A stretch of DNA of 38,101 nt from Planctomycetota bacterium. Its GTDB lineage: Bacteria > Planctomycetota > Planctomycetia > Pirellulales > Pirellulaceae. The notes beneath the pieces were generated by a model. The model made no database searches and was not told where the DNA came from. It was given only the letters and a program-made list of their open reading frames with translations. Location: contig JAJRVM010000189.1 in NCBI GenBank assembly GCA_024277285.1, positions 1 through 38,101 on the forward strand, read 5' to 3'. Each line of letters opens with the position of its first letter. The first letter of the stretch is position 1. Positions 35,969 through 38,101 of this stretch are shown one piece after another. Made by a program: the position numbers and the translations under genes.

Positions 35969-36316
35969 TCAGTAGGAAATGTGCAGTCCAAGTCCGGGCG
36001 TGTGAACATGCACTCCGCCACCATAGTAGGCACCGTAGGGCACATGAACGGGCGCTGGGATGCCGTACGAATAGACGGGCCGCGCGACAAACACTGGCGG
36101 TGCGACATAGACGCGGCGCGGCACGTAAACGGGGCGCGCCACCACTACAGGCCGAGCTACATGCACATGCACCGGTGCTACGTAGCGTGGCCGAACCACC
36201 ACCGGAGCATAATAGGCCCGCCGAACTGCTCGGCGATAACGCCCCCCCGCCTCGGCCGATGCGGCAAACGTCCCCACCACGGCCACGGCAATTAACGCTA
36301 ACATTACCCTCTTCAT
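35969..36316 (-). CDS. Exported Val/Tyr/His/Pro-rich small protein
   Basis: This 115-residue protein begins at the ATG at 36316 with GGAGGGGG a few bases upstream, a strong site. The signal peptide 'MKRVMLALIAVAVVGTFAAS' ends in 'AEAGG', a good cleavage site. The mature part is basic and built of short Val-Tyr-Pro-Arg units such as 'VVARPVYVPRRVYVAPPVFV', and the C-terminus reads 'GVHVHTPGLGLHISY', like the end of the repeat protein at 34884. Probably an envelope or surface structural protein; no named domain. An intrinsic terminator follows, and a double 'atccatatattc' motif lies 80-110 bp upstream. The two exported genes may form a small paralogous set. Confidence 0.65.
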   Translation of the reverse strand: MKRVMLALIAVAVVGTFAASAEAGGRYRRAVRRAYYAPVVVRPRYVAPVHVHVARPVVVARPVYVPRRVYVAPPVFVARPVYSYGIPAPVHVPYGAYYGGGVHVHTPGLGLHISY

Positions 36317-36396
36317 CGCAACCCCCTCCAATAACAAGATGTATGCTGCGGGCCAACAGGAGCCCTCAATGGCAAAAGAACGCAAACGGCGCGCCA

Positions 36397-36426
36397 ATCC
36401 ATATATTCTCGCTCATCCATATATTC
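36397..36426. promoter_or_regulatory. Direct repeat atccatatattc upstream of the exported-protein gene
   Basis: The 12-mer 'atccatatattc' occurs at 36397-36408 and 36415-36426, a period of 18 bp. It lies 80-110 bp upstream of the gene at 36316 and is AT-rich in GC-rich surroundings. It could be a tandem operator or include a -10 region on the minus strand. Confidence 0.35.
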
Positions 36427-36597
36427 GACCGAGCCCGACGAAAAGGCACTCCTTCACACAGGCATCGTAGCGAGTCGCGTGCGATAATCAAAGTGTTTTG
36501 CACCAGAACGCCCAACAGCGACCGCACGGGAAGCCCATGCGGACGGTCGGAAACACGCGGCGTGAATGCCAGCAGATGAGACGAAGCAACAACCGAC

Positions 36598-36798
36598 CTA
36601 ATTTGTGGGGGTACCAAATCGCTGGGGCAAGCTGGCTGGATCAGCAACATCCTGGGCGGTATTGCCCAATTCGCCCTGAACGCGTGTCCCTAGCAGGGTC
36701 ACAGCACCGACCACGCCCAACGCGATAACCGCAGCAATCAAAACCCATTCCGTCAATCCCAGCCCCTTGCGCACTCGCCGTTTTGCTCGCACCACCAT
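36598..36798 (-). CDS. Flp/Fap-type pilin-like small protein
   Basis: This 66-residue protein has a basic N-terminus 'MVVRAKRRVRKG' followed by 'LTEWVLIAAVIALGVVGAVT', the class III prepilin pattern: cleavage after Gly, Glu five residues or so into a hydrophobic helix. The remainder is short and soluble. Flp pilins are the main subunits of Tad (tight adherence) pili. GGAGG lies nine bases before the ATG at 36798. No tad, cpa or prepilin peptidase gene is present in this window, so it is an orphan here and would use machinery from elsewhere or have a different role. Confidence 0.7.
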   Translation of the reverse strand: MVVRAKRRVRKGLGLTEWVLIAAVIALGVVGAVTLLGTRVQGELGNTAQDVADPASLPQRFGTPTN

Positions 36799-37060
36799 TA
36801 CAGGACACCTCCAAATAAACAAACTGACTTCATATCCCACTGGTAGTCTACGCCATGTCTGGCCAATACGCCGCGACAACTAACACCAGTAGGGGGGGAC
36901 TCCGAGTGCGTTGCGGGTATAGAACGGTAGGAGACGGGGAGTGGCCAGTTGAAAATAGGGTATTGCCTTGGCGAGAACGTAGCCCAAATCGAAGCCAAAA
37001 TGCATCCCGGTTTTCTGGTAAGGCAATGCCTCAGGCAATCGCGAATAAGGATCTCACCTG

Positions 37061-37546
37061 ATGCTCATTGGACTTTTTGCGGACACGCACGACCATCTTG
37101 GTAACCTGCGGCGTTGCATCGCCGAATTTAACCGGCGAGGCTGCGATCTGGTCATTTTCGCGGGCGACCTCGTGTCAACGTTTGCCGTGCCGCCGCTGCG
37201 CAAACTGGAATGCCCACTGTTGGCCTGCTTTGGAGACAACGAAGGCAATAAGGTAGGCATATGCGGCGGAATGGAGATCATTGGCGAGATCCACGACCCA
37301 CCCTTTGGCTATCGCACGGCAGATGGAACGCGGTTATTGATCACGCATCAGCTGGAATTATTGCGACAAGACTACGATGGCAGCAACGTAGTGGTTTACG
37401 CACACACACATCGCCCCTCCGTCCACCGCGACGCACATGGCCGACTGTTCGTAAACCCTGGTGAAGTGAATGGTTGGACTTACAACCGTCCCTCGTTCGC
37501 CCAACTTGACACACAGACCATGCAGGCCGATATCGTATGGCTCTAA
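37061..37546 (+). CDS. YfcE/MJ0936-family metallophosphoesterase
   Basis: This 161-residue phosphodiesterase has the complete metal site of its family: Asp8 and His10 in 'GLFADTHDH', Asp36 in 'IFAGDLVS', Asn60 in 'CFGDNEGN', His96 in 'LITHQ', and His115/His117 in 'VYAHTHRPS'. 'FVNPGEVN' close to the end is the usual NPGS variant. Such enzymes cleave phosphodiesters with two manganese ions; the natural substrate is generally unknown. Start ATG at 37061, with AAGGAT about 10 bases upstream. It is followed directly by the 222-bp tandem repeats. Confidence 0.9.
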   Translation: MLIGLFADTHDHLGNLRRCIAEFNRRGCDLVIFAGDLVSTFAVPPLRKLECPLLACFGDNEGNKVGICGGMEIIGEIHDPPFGYRTADGTRLLITHQLELLRQDYDGSNVVVYAHTHRPSVHRDAHGRLFVNPGEVNGWTYNRPSFAQLDTQTMQADIVWL

Positions 37547-37566
37547 CGAGTCATGACACCGCAGAC

Positions 37567-38101
37567 CTCGGCGTTTGCGTATATGCGTCGATTTGTAACT
37601 TTGTTGGGTGGAATGATGTTGGAAAACGTACGGAATGCTGGTGCCACTGCATGCTCGAACGCGTTTTACAGTTCGATCGACTTATCACTACCAACCGCAC
37701 CGCCACCACGCCGCCACACACTGCACGCAGTGCGAACCGGCGAACCGGTTTCCAATGGTAGCTCGATTGACGCTTCACACTGCTCAACTCGGCGTTTGCG
37801 TGGTGGCATCGGTTTATTGCTTTGTTGGGTGGAATGATGTTGGAAAACGTACGGAATGCTGGTGCCACTGCATGCTCGAACGCGTTTTACGTCTCAATCG
37901 ACTTATCACTACCAAACGTTCCACCAACACGCCGTCACACACTGCACGCAGTGCGAACCGGCGAACCGTTTTCCATCTTGCAGCTCGATCGACGCTTCAC
38001 ACTGCTCAACTCGGCGGTTGCGTGTGCGCATCGGTTTATCGCTTTGTTGGGTGGAATGATGTTAGAACACGTACGGAATGCTGGTGCCACTGCATGCTCG
38101 A
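37567..38101. repeat. Tandem repeat, unit about 222 bp, cut by the window end
   Basis: Copies begin with 'ctcggcg' at 37567, 37788 and 38010, spaced 221 and 222 bp; the third is cut at 38101 after 92 bp. The copies share long identical stretches such as 'tttgttgggtggaatgatgt' and 'gtgccactgcatgctcgaac' and differ mainly in the middle. Each full unit carries the perfect hairpin CACTGC-AC-GCAGTG (37719-37732 and 37940-37953). I see no coding frame conserved between units. Confidence 0.9.

Noticed and set aside
37567..38101. CRISPR array
   Set aside because: The repeating unit is about 222 bp and near-identical throughout, without short repeats separated by unique spacers, and no cas gene is nearby.

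Overview
The window is about 38 kb of GC-rich bacterial chromosome carrying mostly housekeeping genes. It most resembles the Planctomycetota (Pirellulales-like). That placement is an inference from gene style: a large secreted NPCBM-type protein, small zinc-ribbon proteins, His/Tyr/Gly-rich exported proteins, an orphan Flp-type pilin, wide intergenic gaps and weak or absent Shine-Dalgarno sites at several starts. I see no rRNA, tRNA, CRISPR array, prophage or insertion sequence.

Layout. 1-1.2 kb: non-coding DNA with hairpins, then a small BON-domain gene. 1.3-9.3 kb (minus): a PfkB-type sugar kinase, the RNA 2',3'-cyclic phosphodiesterase thpR, recA with an unusual Lys-rich repeated N-terminus, an HtrA-like secreted serine protease with two PDZ domains, and alaS. 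9.7-11.6 kb (plus): a secreted NPCBM-like protein. 11.6-17.9 kb (minus): a dedicated Hsp70 cluster, in transcription order a TPR protein, a J-like protein, a GrpE-like factor, an Hsp70 and a small zinc ribbon. 18.5-23.7 kb (minus): a predicted membrane protein, gltX, a tiny four-cysteine reading frame and glnS. 25-29.6 kb (plus): an HD-GYP-like/PAS/GGDEF protein, a small zinc-binding protein and an isocitrate/isopropylmalate dehydrogenase. 30-36.8 kb: an exported protein of unknown function, miaE, an ABC-F ATPase, two repetitive exported proteins and a Flp-type pilin. 37.0-37.5 kb: a YfcE-like phosphodiesterase. 37.6-38.1 kb: a tandem repeat of about 222 bp that runs off the window.

The most interesting region is the Hsp70 cluster. 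Its genes are tightly joined: the J-like stop overlaps the GrpE-like start as ATGA, and the Hsp70 stop overlaps the zinc-ribbon start as GTGA. Two of its genes are each cut by one in-frame TAG. In the J-like gene, codon 36 is TAG but the domain continues in the same frame to the ATGA junction. In the TPR gene, TAG at 16751-16753 separates two long frames that are otherwise one 870-codon frame. The J-like domain also has Phe-Pro-Pro where canonical J domains have His-Pro-Asp. A perfect dyad lies just upstream of the cluster's first gene. Whether the ambers are fresh mutations, assembly errors or programmed readthrough cannot be settled from sequence alone. TAG ends recA, thpR and the sugar kinase here, so it is an ordinary stop in this genome.

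Other notable points are a dispersed intergenic repeat family (37.6-38.1 kb and a diverged piece near 29.7 kb), a pair of 78-bp hairpin-bearing repeats near 35.7 kb, a c-di-GMP-type protein with a degenerate GYP half and no I-site arginine, and a 1.25-kb gap at 23.7-25.0 kb with no convincing gene.
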